A stretch of 64,000 nt of DNA from JAEUMY01 sp033764435 (GTDB lineage: Bacteria; Pseudomonadota; Gammaproteobacteria; Burkholderiales; Usitatibacteraceae), in NCBI GenBank assembly GCA_033764435.1, contig JANRIX010000058.1, positions 62,001 to 126,000 on the forward strand, written 5' to 3'. Shown here one piece after another: positions 17,000 to 25,727 of the stretch. The stretch's first letter is position 1. Every line of letters starts with the position of its first letter. The notes below the pieces were generated by a model. The model saw only the letters and a list, made by a program, of their open reading frames with translations. It was not told where the DNA came from and did no database searches. The position numbers were made by a program, and so were the translations under genes.

Positions 17000-18079
17000 C
17001 TAGAAGCGCTCATCCGGGCCGAGGTAGCGCCACTGACCGACCGGAAGCTTGCCCAGCACGACGCTGCCGATTCGAATGCGCTTCAATCCCACGACCTTGA
17101 GTCCCACCAGCTCGCACATGCGACGGATCTGCCGTTTCTTGCCCTCGCGCAGCACGAAGCGCAACTGATCCTCGTTCTGCCAGCTCACCTTGGCGGGCTT
17201 CAGTGCCTTGCCGTCCAGCGACAGGCCGTGATTCAGCCGCTTCAGGCCGCCTTCGCTGATCTGGCCCTCAACCCGCACCAGATACTCCTTTTCAACTTCG
17301 GAGTCTTCGCCGATCAGTCGTTTCGCGATGCGGCCGTCCTGGGTAAAGACGATGAGGCCGGTCGAGTCGATATCAAGTCGCCCGGCAGGGGCGAGACCCC
17401 GCAGATGGACGGGCGTGAAGCGCTGCTTGGACTCGTCTCCCTTCCAGTGATTCTCGGGAACGATGAGGGTCATTGCCGGCGTGTAGCCCGGCTCAGGCTG
17501 CCCGGACACGAAACCGATCGGTTTGTGGAGCAGGATGGTCACGCTCTGCAGTTGTGCGTTCTGAGCGTCGCGGGCGAGGGTGATGGTCTGACTTGCGAAT
17601 ATTCGCGTGCCGAGCTCGGTGACCTTCACGCCATCGACGAAGACCCAGCCGCGCTCGATGTAGGCATCGGCCTCGCGCCGCGAGCACAGTCCGCGTTCGC
17701 TCATGAGCTTGGACACCCGCACCCGCCCGTCATCTGGCGCAATGCGAATATTCGCAGAGGCTGCCGGTGGGTCGGCTTGCGGCAAGGGGCGCCCAGATCT
17801 GCCGATACGGGCAGCGGATGCGGGTCGCCGGGGCTCCAAACGGGCATCGTCAGTCGCTGGGATGGCGGGGCGGGCGACGCTGCGACTTCTGGGTGCAGCA
17901 GGCGTGGTCGTTGATGCAGGTGGCTCAATCGGTGCTGTCGCAGCAGGCGGTGCGTTCCGGCGTTTGGTCGGCGGCAAGTCTCCACGGCTTCGCCGCCTTG
18001 CGGCGGGCTGTGGCGTGGCCGCCGCGGGCTCGGTGGCCGGGGCGGGCTTCCTTTTCAAGGTCAGCGTCTTTCCGCTCAT
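17000..18079 (-). CDS. rluF: 23S rRNA pseudouridine synthase, RluB/E/F type
   Basis: A 359-residue RsuA-family enzyme. Residues 1 to about 110 are a Pro/Ala/Arg-rich low-complexity tail. An S4 RNA-binding domain follows (VRVSKLMSERGLCSRREAD, about 118-180), then the catalytic domain with the aspartate in LAPAGRLDIDSTGLIVFTQD and REGKKRQIRRMC near the C-terminus. RluF-like rather than RluB is my best match; the exact 23S site is inferred. ATG 18079 overlaps the upstream yaeQ-like stop. It contains two palindrome copies. Confidence 0.82.
   Translation of the reverse strand: MSGKTLTLKRKPAPATEPAAATPQPAARRRSRGDLPPTKRRNAPPAATAPIEPPASTTTPAAPRSRSVARPAIPATDDARLEPRRPASAARIGRSGRPLPQADPPAASANIRIAPDDGRVRVSKLMSERGLCSRREADAYIERGWVFVDGVKVTELGTRIFASQTITLARDAQNAQLQSVTILLHKPIGFVSGQPEPGYTPAMTLIVPENHWKGDESKQRFTPVHLRGLAPAGRLDIDSTGLIVFTQDGRIAKRLIGEDSEVEKEYLVRVEGQISEGGLKRLNHGLSLDGKALKPAKVSWQNEDQLRFVLREGKKRQIRRMCELVGLKVVGLKRIRIGSVVLGKLPVGQWRYLGPDERF
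17595..17606. repeat. 12-bp palindrome inside rluF, copy 1
   Basis: Perfect copy read on the minus strand as R-I-F-A at the end of the S4 domain. Confidence 0.95.
17744..17755. repeat. 12-bp palindrome inside rluF, copy 2
   Basis: Perfect copy read on the minus strand as A-N-I-R at the junction of the low-complexity tail and the S4 domain. The two copies in this gene are in different reading frames. Confidence 0.95.
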
Positions 18080-18627
18080 CGTGCGGCCTCCGCCAGTTTC
18101 AAGGTTTCGATGGGAATGTCGACCGACCCGTCTTCGGCCGCCAGCAGGACATGGCCTTCCTGGATGGTGGCGGCAATTTTCAGGTTGCGCTGTGCCAGCG
18201 CGGTGAGCGCCTTGCACACCTCGTCGGGAATGCGCAGCACTGCGAGCTTGGCAAATCGGGTGAGCTTGGACTCGATACCCTTCCACCACATGTCCACGCC
18301 ACGCCCGTAGGCCAGGACAATCACTTCATCAGCACGGCCGCAGGCGCGGGCCAACTGCTTGTCATCCGGAAGGCCGATTTCGATCCAGCGCTGGATGCGT
18401 CCGGTGAGATCGCGCTGCCAAAGGTCGGGCTCTTCCGGCGTGCTGATGCCCGGGCCGAAGGCGAGCTGCTCATCGGCGAACAAGGCGAATGCGGTCAGGC
18501 GGACCATGAGCCGCTCCTCGGTCTCGGATGGATGAAGCGCCAGGGTGAGCGGAAAATCGGCATAAAGGTTGCGGTCAAGATCGGCAACCCAGAGGTCCGC
18601 CTTGTACACGGTGGATTTCAGGGCCAT
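18076..18627 (-). CDS. yaeQ: YaeQ family protein
   Basis: A 183-residue cytoplasmic protein of the YaeQ family: N-terminal MALKSTVYKADLWVADLDRN, then HPSETEERLMVRLTAFAL and PDLWQRDLTGRIQRWIEIGLPD. YaeQ has a PD-(D/E)xK-like fold, and no enzymatic role is firmly established. It overlaps the downstream rluF-like gene by ATGA, so the two are probably translated from one message. Confidence 0.93.
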   Translation of the reverse strand: MALKSTVYKADLWVADLDRNLYADFPLTLALHPSETEERLMVRLTAFALFADEQLAFGPGISTPEEPDLWQRDLTGRIQRWIEIGLPDDKQLARACGRADEVIVLAYGRGVDMWWKGIESKLTRFAKLAVLRIPDEVCKALTALAQRNLKIAATIQEGHVLLAAEDGSVDIPIETLKLAEAAR

Positions 18628-18642
18628 GTCTCTGCGCTGCCT

Positions 18643-19053
18643 CTAGCGCGCTGCGATGATGGTCACCTTGCCGCCGATGCGAGCAAGTTCAATCACCAGG
18701 TCCTCGCCGGTTCGCTTGTCGACGATGAAGGTCTCTCTGGTGGAAACCGTGGCAGCGTGTGCGCTGGTGCTGTGGCTGGAGACAGTTTCTCCGTTGGCGG
18801 CACTCTTGCACCATACGACGAGTGCGCCTGACTCATCGAGCTGTACGCGGTACGGTCCCTCGCATTCGCCAGCACGTGAAGGGGTGCGGTGAATATGTGT
18901 ATGTCGGGCGCCATCCTGTTGCGCAACCAGCTTCGCCGCGTCCCGCACTTCAGCAGCAAGCCTCGTGGCAGGATCGGTGAAGGCGGTGCCACAACCCTGG
19001 AATGCGAGCGCGGCCAAAACCGTTGCGTTCCGTATGTGCGATATGAATTTCAT
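18643..19053 (-). CDS. Small putative lipoprotein
   Basis: A 136-residue protein with an N-terminal signal and a lipobox-like L-A-F-Q-G-C at about residues 16-21, so it is probably a membrane-anchored periplasmic lipoprotein. The rest (YRVQLDESGALVVWCKSA, then ETFIVDKRTGEDLVIEL) looks like a small beta-rich domain with one extra cysteine pair partner. No family was recognised. It is 15 bp upstream of the yaeQ-like gene and divergent from the acyl-CoA ligase gene. Confidence 0.7.
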   Translation of the reverse strand: MKFISHIRNATVLAALAFQGCGTAFTDPATRLAAEVRDAAKLVAQQDGARHTHIHRTPSRAGECEGPYRVQLDESGALVVWCKSAANGETVSSHSTSAHAATVSTRETFIVDKRTGEDLVIELARIGGKVTIIAAR

Positions 19054-19207
19054 GGCGCGATTTTCTCACTAATTCAATCCGTGCGAAGATTGGATGGCGT
19101 TGCGAATGTGGTGTGGCGTTCCATTCACGTTGCCTGCCTCGAATCGCAACCGCGTCTTCCACGTGCCTGCGCCCCAGGCAGCAGGCCACGCACAACAAGG
19201 AGAGGGA

Positions 19208-20842
19208 ATGGGCAGCGCCTACGACACCGGCCTCGCCAAGAACGCGGCCAATTTCACGCCGTTGAATCCGGTCAGTTTTCTGGCCAAGGCGGCCTACACG
19301 TTTCCTGACCGTGTGTCGGTGATCCACGGGGCACGGCGATTCACCTGGAAAGAGACTTATGCACGGGCACGGCAGCTTGCGTACGCCCTGGAGAGGCGCG
19401 GCATCGGCAAGGGCGACACGGTGGCTGCCATGCTGACCAACACGCCCGAGATGGTCGAGATGCATTTCGGCCCGGCCATGATCGGCGCGGTGCTGAACAC
19501 ACTGAACACCCGGCTCGACGCGGAGGCCATCGCCTTCATGCTGGACCACGGCGAAGCCAGGGTCCTGGTGACCGATTGCGAATATTCGCCCACCATCGAG
19601 AAGGCGTTGACCCTGGTAAAGGAGCGCCCTTTGGTGATCGATGTCGATGACGCGCTCAGGGAAAGTGGGGAGCGGCTGGGGGAACTGGATTACGAGGCAT
19701 TCATTGCGGGCGGTGATCCTGCTTTCGAATGGCGCAACCCTGCCGACGAATGGGATGCGATCTGTCTCAACTACACCTCGGGCACTACAGGCAACCCGAA
19801 GGGTGTCGTGTACCACTACCGCGGCGCGTACCTGAACGCAATCAACAACATCCTCGACTGGTCCATGCCCAAGCATCCGGTGTATCTCTGGACGCTGCCG
19901 ATGTTTCATTGCAATGGCTGGTGCTTCCCTTGGACCATCGCTGCGGCGGCGGGCACCCATGTTTGTCTGCGAAAAGTGGATGCGAAGCTGATTCTCTCGC
20001 TCATCCGCGAGCACCGGGTGACGCACTATTGCGGCGCGCCTATCGTGCACAACCTGTTGATCAATGCGCCAGCCGAGCTGAAAGCGGGCATCGACCACAA
20101 AGTGCATTGCCTCGTGGCCGGCGCGCCACCGCCAGCTGCCGTGATCGAAGGCATGGCGAATATGGGTTTCGACCTCACGCATGTCTATGGCCTCACTGAA
20201 ACCTACGGGCCGGCAGCGGTGTGCGCGAAGCATCCGGAATGGTCCACCCATCCGCTGGAGGATCAGGTGAAGCTGAACGGACGCCAGGGTGTGGCCTACC
20301 TGCTGCAGGACGGCATGACGGTGATGAATCCCGAAACCATGCAGCCCGTGCCGGCCGACGGCGAGAAGATGGGCGAGATCATGTTTCGCGGCAATATCAC
20401 CATGCGTGGCTATCTCAAGAACCCGAAGGCGTCCGACGAAGCGTTTCGCGGCGGCTGGTTCCACTCCGGCGACCTTGCGGTCATGCATCCCGACGGCTAC
20501 GTGAAGATCAAGGACCGCTCCAAGGATGTGATCATCTCTGGCGGCGAGAACATCTCGTCGCAGGAGGTGGAGGATGTGCTGTCGCGTCATCCGGCCGTGC
20601 TGCTCTCCGCAGTTGTCGCACAGCCGGACGAAAAGTGGGGCGAGACCCCCTGTGCCTTCATCGAGTTGAAGGAAGGTGCTGCGGCGACGGAAACGGAGAT
20701 CATCGACTTCTGCCGCGAGCGGATGGCGCGCTTCAAGGTGCCCAAGTCGGTTATCTTCCGCCCGCTGCCCAAGACCTCGACCGGCAAGATCCAGAAGTTC
20801 GTATTGCGCGAATGGGCGAAGAGCGCGGATGCAATCGAGTAG
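19208..20842 (+). CDS. Acyl-CoA ligase, AlkK/DmdB-like
   Basis: A 544-residue ANL-superfamily enzyme with the P-loop NYTSGTTGNPKGVVYHYRG, the A5-type motif YGLTETYGPAA, GWFHSGDLAVMHPDGY with KDRSKDVIISGGENIS, and the catalytic lysine in PKTSTGKIQKF. It resembles AlkK-type medium-chain and DmdB 3-methylmercaptopropionate ligases; the actual substrate cannot be read from sequence. I start at ATG 19208, which follows AGGAGAGG. It heads an operon with a hydrolase and an FAD oxidoreductase. Confidence 0.9.
   Translation: MGSAYDTGLAKNAANFTPLNPVSFLAKAAYTFPDRVSVIHGARRFTWKETYARARQLAYALERRGIGKGDTVAAMLTNTPEMVEMHFGPAMIGAVLNTLNTRLDAEAIAFMLDHGEARVLVTDCEYSPTIEKALTLVKERPLVIDVDDALRESGERLGELDYEAFIAGGDPAFEWRNPADEWDAICLNYTSGTTGNPKGVVYHYRGAYLNAINNILDWSMPKHPVYLWTLPMFHCNGWCFPWTIAAAAGTHVCLRKVDAKLILSLIREHRVTHYCGAPIVHNLLINAPAELKAGIDHKVHCLVAGAPPPAAVIEGMANMGFDLTHVYGLTETYGPAAVCAKHPEWSTHPLEDQVKLNGRQGVAYLLQDGMTVMNPETMQPVPADGEKMGEIMFRGNITMRGYLKNPKASDEAFRGGWFHSGDLAVMHPDGYVKIKDRSKDVIISGGENISSQEVEDVLSRHPAVLLSAVVAQPDEKWGETPCAFIELKEGAAATETEIIDFCRERMARFKVPKSVIFRPLPKTSTGKIQKFVLREWAKSADAIE
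19578..19589. repeat. 12-bp palindrome inside the acyl-CoA ligase gene
   Basis: Perfect copy read in frame as E-Y-S, in VTDCEYSPTIEKA. Confidence 0.95.
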
Positions 20843-20861
20843 CGCACCAAGAGTCGACACC

Positions 20862-21713
20862 ATGGGAATGGAAATGAGAGAACTGCACTGCCTGGGCCTG
20901 TCATCGGCCGGGTTTCACAAGATCGCCTACAACGACTGGGGACATCCGGGAAATCAACGCGTCCTCATCTGTGCGCACGGGCTGACCCGCAACGCGCGAG
21001 ACTTCGACGATCTCGCCAGTTCGCTATACGACCAGTACCGCGTGATTTGTTTCGATGCGGTCGGACGTGGCCGCAGTGACTGGCTGGCCAACAAGGCCGA
21101 TTACAACTATCCGCAGTACGCTGCAGACGCCGGCACTGTCATCGCCCGGACCGGCGCACCCGTGGTGGACTGGGTGGGCACATCCATGGGCGGGATCCTC
21201 GGCATGATCCTCGCCGCGATGCCCAACTCGCCAATTCGCCGTCTGGTCATCAATGACGTCGGCTCCATGGTGCCGCGCGCCTCGTTGGAACGCATCGGCG
21301 CCTATGTGGGCAAAAGCATGGAATTCGAGAACGAGGAAGCGCTGGTCGCTGCGGTGAAGGCCACGAGCCCCTTCGGCCCGCTGTCCCAAACTCAGTGGAC
21401 CCATGTCGCCACCAGCGGAGCGAGACGGCTCGAGGGCGGCCGCTGGCAGTTCTCCTACGACCCTGGCATTGCGGAAGTTCTGGGCAAGGCCATTCACGCC
21501 GACATCGATCTGTCGGCGTACTGGGACAAGGTGACCTGCCCGGTTCTGCTGACCCGCGGTGCCGATTCCGATCTGCTCTTGCCCGACACCTTCAAGGCGA
21601 TGTGTGCACGGCCGAATGTGAAGGGCGTGGAGTTTCCCGGCGTGGGACATGCGCCGATGTTCATGGATGCCGGTCAGATTCGGGTCGTGCGCGACTTCCT
21701 GCTGGCACCGTGA
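20862..21713 (+). CDS. Alpha/beta hydrolase
   Basis: A 283-residue alpha/beta-hydrolase-fold protein. The oxyanion region is ICAHGLTRNARDF, the nucleophile elbow is VGTSMGGILGM (Ser), the acid is probably in LLTRGADSDLL, and the histidine is in GVGHAPMF. Substrate unknown. The start at ATG 20862 is one of three closely spaced in-frame ATGs (also 20868, 20874), and the family's usual N-terminus M-R-E-L-H-C favours 20874. It is 19 bp after the acyl-CoA ligase and shares one base with the next gene. Confidence 0.87.
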   Translation: MGMEMRELHCLGLSSAGFHKIAYNDWGHPGNQRVLICAHGLTRNARDFDDLASSLYDQYRVICFDAVGRGRSDWLANKADYNYPQYAADAGTVIARTGAPVVDWVGTSMGGILGMILAAMPNSPIRRLVINDVGSMVPRASLERIGAYVGKSMEFENEEALVAAVKATSPFGPLSQTQWTHVATSGARRLEGGRWQFSYDPGIAEVLGKAIHADIDLSAYWDKVTCPVLLTRGADSDLLLPDTFKAMCARPNVKGVEFPGVGHAPMFMDAGQIRVVRDFLLAP

Positions 21714-23290
21714 TGTCCACGCGATTCGATGCCGTCATCGTCGGCGGCGGGCACAACGGGCTGGTGTGTGCAGCCTACCTCGCGGCGGCCGGCAGATCGG
21801 TCTGCGTGCTGGAGAAGCGCGACATCGTCGGCGGCGCAGCGGTCACCGAGGAATTCCATCCGGGATTCCGCAATTCAACGGCCAGCTACACGGTCAGCCT
21901 GCTCAATCCGCGCATCATCCGCGACCTGCGGCTGCGCGAACATGGCCTCACCATCGTCGAGCGGCCGTTCTCCAATTTCCTGCCGCTGTCAGATGACTCA
22001 TGCATTCGCATTGGCGGCGGCCTTGAGGCGACCCAGGCTGAAGTGGCACGTTTTTCGACGCGCGATGCCGAGCGCCTGCCGGCCTACTACGCCATGCTGG
22101 ATCGCGTGGCCGATGTGCTGCGCGATCTCCTGCTGGAGACGCCACCCAACATCGGCGGCGGCATTGCCGATCTGTTCGGCGCCATCAAGATCGGGCGTCG
22201 CTTCCAGAAGCTCGACATGGACGCGCGGCGTGATGTGCTCGACCTCTTCACGATGTCGGCCGCCGAGTTGCTGGAGCGTTGGTTCGAAAGCGAGCCGGTC
22301 AAGGCCTGTTTCGGCTTCGATGCGGTGGTGGGCAATTTCGCATCGCCATGGACACCGGGTTCGGCCTACGTGTTGCTGCACCATGTCTTCGGCGAGGTGA
22401 ATGGCAAACCCGGCATCTGGGGTCATGCCGTCGGTGGAATGGGCGCCATCACGCAGGCGATGGCCAAGGAGGCCAAGGCACGCGGTGCGAATATTCGCAC
22501 CGGCTGTGATGTGGCGAATATTCGCAAGGTTGCAGAGGGCTTCGAGATCGCACTGGCTTCCGGCGAAACGGTGCTGGCCCGGCGCGTGGTGTCCAATCTG
22601 AACCCGCGCCTGCTGATGACCAAGCTGGCCGACATGCCGGGACTCAGCACCGAACTGCGCGGGCGATTTGAGAACATCGCCTGCGAATCGGCGACGCTGC
22701 GCATGAACGTCGCGCTCTCGGAATTGCCACGCTTCACCTGTGCGCCCGAGCCAGGCCCGCATCACTCATCCGGCATCATCATGGCGCCGACACTGGACTA
22801 TATGGATCGCGCGCATCGCGAGGCCAGCGAGCATGGCTGGTCGAAGAATCCGATCGTGGAAATTCTCATTCCCAGCACCGTGGACGACTCGCTGGCGCCA
22901 CCCGGGCAGCATGTGGCGAGCCTCTTTTGCCAGCACTTCCGCTACGCGCTGCCCGGTGGTCGGCGCTGGGACGATGAACGCGAGCTGGCCGCAGACTGCA
23001 TCATCGACACCGTGACGCGCTACGCGCCCAACTTCAAGGCCAGCGTGATCGCACGGCAAATTCACACGCCGCTGGATCTGGAACGCAAGTTCGGCCTAGT
23101 TGGCGGCGACATCTTTCACGGCAAGCTCTCGCTGAACCAGTTGTTCAGCGCGCGCCCGGTGCTGGGCTACGGCAATTACCGGCTGCCGGTGAAGGGCATG
23201 TACCTCTGCGGGTCAGGCGCGCATCCCGGCGGCGGCGTTACCGGTGTGCCGGGGCACAACTGCGCTCGGGAGATTCTGAAGGACGGCTGA
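21713..23290 (+). CDS. Phytoene-dehydrogenase/PYROXD2-like FAD oxidoreductase
   Basis: A 525-residue flavoprotein with the N-terminal dinucleotide motif VIVGGGHNGLVCAAYLA and the C-terminal YLCGSGAHPGGGVTGVPGHN, both typical of the phytoene desaturase superfamily, closest in appearance to PYROXD2-type proteins. Its substrate is unknown. The start ATG shares one base with the hydrolase stop. Two palindrome copies 27 bp apart lie in the middle of the gene, both read as A-N-I-R. Confidence 0.85.
   Translation: MSTRFDAVIVGGGHNGLVCAAYLAAAGRSVCVLEKRDIVGGAAVTEEFHPGFRNSTASYTVSLLNPRIIRDLRLREHGLTIVERPFSNFLPLSDDSCIRIGGGLEATQAEVARFSTRDAERLPAYYAMLDRVADVLRDLLLETPPNIGGGIADLFGAIKIGRRFQKLDMDARRDVLDLFTMSAAELLERWFESEPVKACFGFDAVVGNFASPWTPGSAYVLLHHVFGEVNGKPGIWGHAVGGMGAITQAMAKEAKARGANIRTGCDVANIRKVAEGFEIALASGETVLARRVVSNLNPRLLMTKLADMPGLSTELRGRFENIACESATLRMNVALSELPRFTCAPEPGPHHSSGIIMAPTLDYMDRAHREASEHGWSKNPIVEILIPSTVDDSLAPPGQHVASLFCQHFRYALPGGRRWDDERELAADCIIDTVTRYAPNFKASVIARQIHTPLDLERKFGLVGGDIFHGKLSLNQLFSARPVLGYGNYRLPVKGMYLCGSGAHPGGGVTGVPGHNCAREILKDG
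22487..22498. repeat. 12-bp palindrome, first of an in-gene pair
   Basis: Perfect copy read as A-N-I-R. Flanking bases extend the symmetry to a 20-bp perfect palindrome at 22483-22502. Confidence 0.95.
22514..22525. repeat. 12-bp palindrome, second of an in-gene pair
   Basis: Perfect copy 27 bp (nine codons) from the previous one, also read as A-N-I-R. Confidence 0.95.
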
Positions 23291-23293
23291 CCG

Positions 23294-24112
23294 TCACCTC
23301 CAGTTGGGCGGCCGCTTTTCGATGAACGCGGCCACACCTTCCTGCGCATCTGGCGCCATGAAATTGCAGGCAATGGTGTTGGACGCATCCGCATAGGCGG
23401 CTTCCAGTCCGGCCTCCAGCTGCCGGTAGAAGAGGGCCTTTCCGGTTGCGAGCGATTCACGCGGTTTTGCCATCAGTTTTTCCGCCAGCGCCAGCGTCGT
23501 CGCACGCAATTGATCCGCCGGCACCACGCGATTGACCAGTCCCCAGTCGAGTGCGGTCGCAGCATCGATGAAATCGCCGGTAAAGAGCATCTCAGCAGCG
23601 CGCTTCCTGGCAATCGCGCGGGACAGCGGCACGGCAGGCGTCGAGCAGAACAGCCCGAGATTGATCCCCGACACTGCGAACTTCGCGTGGTCCGCCGCGA
23701 CCGCGAGGTCGCATTGCGCGACGAGCTGGCAGCCTGCTGCCGTCGCCATGCCACTGACCTCAGCGATGACCGGTTGGGGCATGCGGGTGAGTTTCAGCAT
23801 CAGATCGCTGCAGAGTCGAAAAAGCGTCTCTACCTGTTCCGGCGACGCTGCGTTCAATTCCTTGAGATCGTGTCCTGCGCAGAACGCTTTGCCCTGGGCG
23901 GCCAGAATCACCACGCGAATATTCGCATCGGCAGAGAGGGAATCCACGGACTCGTGTAGCGCGGCGAGGACATCAGCCGACAGGGCATTGAAGCGGACAG
24001 GACGGTTCAATGTCACGAACGCAATGCGATCGACGACCTCAATCTTGATTGCGGGTTCACCGGAGGGCTGGCCCTGTGCCAGATTCAGGGTAGGGGTGGT
24101 CATGTCATGCAT
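23294..24112 (-). CDS. Enoyl-CoA hydratase/isomerase, ECHDC3-like
   Basis: A 272-residue crotonase-fold protein. Oxyanion-hole segments AQGKAFCAGHDLKEL and GMATAAGCQLVAQCDLAVA are present. The latter, with LNAASPEQVETLFRLCSDLM, resembles the ECHDC3 subgroup rather than short-chain enoyl-CoA hydratases. Convergent with the FAD oxidoreductase, with only 3 bp between stops. The start is at 24112 or 24103 (two in-frame ATGs). The palindrome copy in the gene encodes A-N-I-R. Confidence 0.88.
   Translation of the reverse strand: MHDMTTPTLNLAQGQPSGEPAIKIEVVDRIAFVTLNRPVRFNALSADVLAALHESVDSLSADANIRVVILAAQGKAFCAGHDLKELNAASPEQVETLFRLCSDLMLKLTRMPQPVIAEVSGMATAAGCQLVAQCDLAVAADHAKFAVSGINLGLFCSTPAVPLSRAIARKRAAEMLFTGDFIDAATALDWGLVNRVVPADQLRATTLALAEKLMAKPRESLATGKALFYRQLEAGLEAAYADASNTIACNFMAPDAQEGVAAFIEKRPPNWR
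23915..23926. repeat. 12-bp palindrome inside the ECHDC3-like gene
   Basis: Perfect copy read on the minus strand as A-N-I-R. It is the last copy before a 7.2-kb palindrome-free stretch. Confidence 0.95.
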
Positions 24113-24191
24113 CCAATCCGCCGTTCAGCAAGTAAGCTTCCCACATGCTCACCCGGAATGGAGTTCGAATGCAACGGGTTGTTTTTCGACG

Positions 24192-24220
24192 TTTACAATC
24201 CTGCGGCTGCGACATAGACT
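24192..24220 (+). promoter_or_regulatory. Possible sigma-70 promoter for the surface-protein cluster
   Basis: TTTACA (24192-24197), 17-bp spacer, TAGACT (24215-24220): five of six and four of six consensus matches. It is about 100 bp upstream of the Slam-like gene in the divergent gap 24113-24321. Seen by eye only. Confidence 0.4.
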
Positions 24221-24321
24221 TTAATGCTGCCTGGGATTGCAAAATGTTGAACAAAAAACAGTTGCGAGATTGCGGAAGCTTCAATCCCGGCAGTCTCATC
24301 CATCACTTCCGGGGATTCTTG

Positions 24322-25698
24322 ATGCGTCGACCCTTCAGTCTGCTGCCGACCGCGTTCTTGCTGGCAGCCACATTTCTCACGGCCCCGGCCTTCGCAGACC
24401 CGAAGGTGATCCAAAACGCCCAGCGTCTGTTGGCCTCGGGCAACGCCAAGCAGGCCTATGCGGAGCTGAGTGCGGTAGCCGACAAGCTGGCCGGCAACCT
24501 TGAATTCGACTACCTCCTGGGTGTCGCCGCACTGGATAGCGGCAAGATCGACGAAGCCATCATCGCCCTTGAACGGGTACTGGCCGTCAATCCCAACCAC
24601 GCTGGCGCCAAGCTCGATCTTGCCCGCGCCTACTTTACCTCCGGTGCCTTTGATCTGGCCGAAGCCACGTTCGAGAACCTCAAACTCTCCAACCCGCCAC
24701 CGCTGGCCCTGCAAAGCATCAACCGCTACCTGGCTGCCATTCAGGAACGCAAGAAGCTCACCCGTGCCGGCATGGTGGGCTACGGCGAACTCAGTCTCGG
24801 CTACGACACCAACCTCACCGGTGTCCCGGGCGACTTCTCCAATGCGGTCCTGAACGCCTTCGGCCTCCCCGGTGTCGATCCCACCGGCAACTCCGTCAAG
24901 CGCAAGGCCCCCTTCGTCGGCGCCCAGGGCGGCATCGACTACTTCAAACCCTTGAGCCGCGGCTTCAGCCTCTTTGCCGGGCTGGAAGGCCGGGGGCGTG
25001 CCTACCGCAAGGAATCCGACTTCAATCTGGTCAGCGGCGAAGCCCGGTTCGGCACGACCCTGAATCAGGGCCCCCAGCAATGGCGTCTCCTTGCCAACGC
25101 AAGCCAATTCCGCCAGGAAGGTCAGGCCCCGGGTGAACCCAAGCCCACCAATGACCGCAACGCTGCAGGCCTGGCCCTCGACTGGCGCCTCGCATTGGAC
25201 CAGCGCAACCAGATCGGCGCCGCCATCCAGGTCTCCCGCCAACGCTTCCCCGACAACAACCTCGAAGACTTCGACCAGGTGCTGATCTCCGCTTCGTGGC
25301 TCCGCTCCTTTGAAGCCAAGGGTGTGCCGCTGATTTACCTCACCGCCTTCCACGCCCGTGACGAAGCCGACAACAAGCTCCCCGACGGGATCGCCGACAA
25401 GAGCAAGCGCATCAGCGCGCTCCGGAGCTACCTGCAGTACTCCCTGACCCCCAACCTGCAGCTCTTCAACGGACTGGGCTACACCGAGCGCAAGGACCAA
25501 TCCCCGTTCGCCCGGGCCACGCAGGTCGAGTACGGGCGGGACCGCATGGCTGATCTCTCGCTGGGATTCAACTGGAAGTTCCAGCCCAGCTGCACCCTGA
25601 GAGCGCAATGGCTGTACTCGAAGAACGATTCCAACATTGCCATCTATGACTACACCCGCAGCGAAGTGTCCTCCGCTGTCCGCTGTGATTTCCAGTAA
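24322..25698 (+). CDS. TPR/beta-barrel outer-membrane protein, Slam (DUF560)-like
   Basis: A 458-residue protein. A signal peptide (about 1-25, ending A-P-A-F-A) is followed by TPR-like helical repeats (about 26-145, e.g. AYAELSAVADKLAGNLEFDY) and a long beta-barrel with alternating aromatic/Gly-rich strands (GYGELSLGYDTNLTG, FSLFAGLEGRGRAYR). The C-terminus (SNIAIYDYTRSE, ending in Phe-Gln) resembles DUF560 surface-lipoprotein-assembly modifiers of type XI secretion. I place the start at ATG 24322 because the signal peptide begins there. It precedes the FecR-domain protein by 29 bp, which may be its client. Confidence 0.72.
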   Translation: MRRPFSLLPTAFLLAATFLTAPAFADPKVIQNAQRLLASGNAKQAYAELSAVADKLAGNLEFDYLLGVAALDSGKIDEAIIALERVLAVNPNHAGAKLDLARAYFTSGAFDLAEATFENLKLSNPPPLALQSINRYLAAIQERKKLTRAGMVGYGELSLGYDTNLTGVPGDFSNAVLNAFGLPGVDPTGNSVKRKAPFVGAQGGIDYFKPLSRGFSLFAGLEGRGRAYRKESDFNLVSGEARFGTTLNQGPQQWRLLANASQFRQEGQAPGEPKPTNDRNAAGLALDWRLALDQRNQIGAAIQVSRQRFPDNNLEDFDQVLISASWLRSFEAKGVPLIYLTAFHARDEADNKLPDGIADKSKRISALRSYLQYSLTPNLQLFNGLGYTERKDQSPFARATQVEYGRDRMADLSLGFNWKFQPSCTLRAQWLYSKNDSNIAIYDYTRSEVSSAVRCDFQ

Positions 25699-25727
25699 GG
25701 CCCACCGGGCATGAATGGAGCCGGACC

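Noticed and set aside
17767..18831. Plus-strand frame opposite rluF and yaeQ genes
   Set aside because: The minus-strand genes have clear families and ATGA coupling, while this frame has none.
18950..20863. 637-codon minus-strand frame opposite the acyl-CoA ligase gene
   Set aside because: No family features, overlaps a clear ANL enzyme in full, and has a composition typical of antisense frames.
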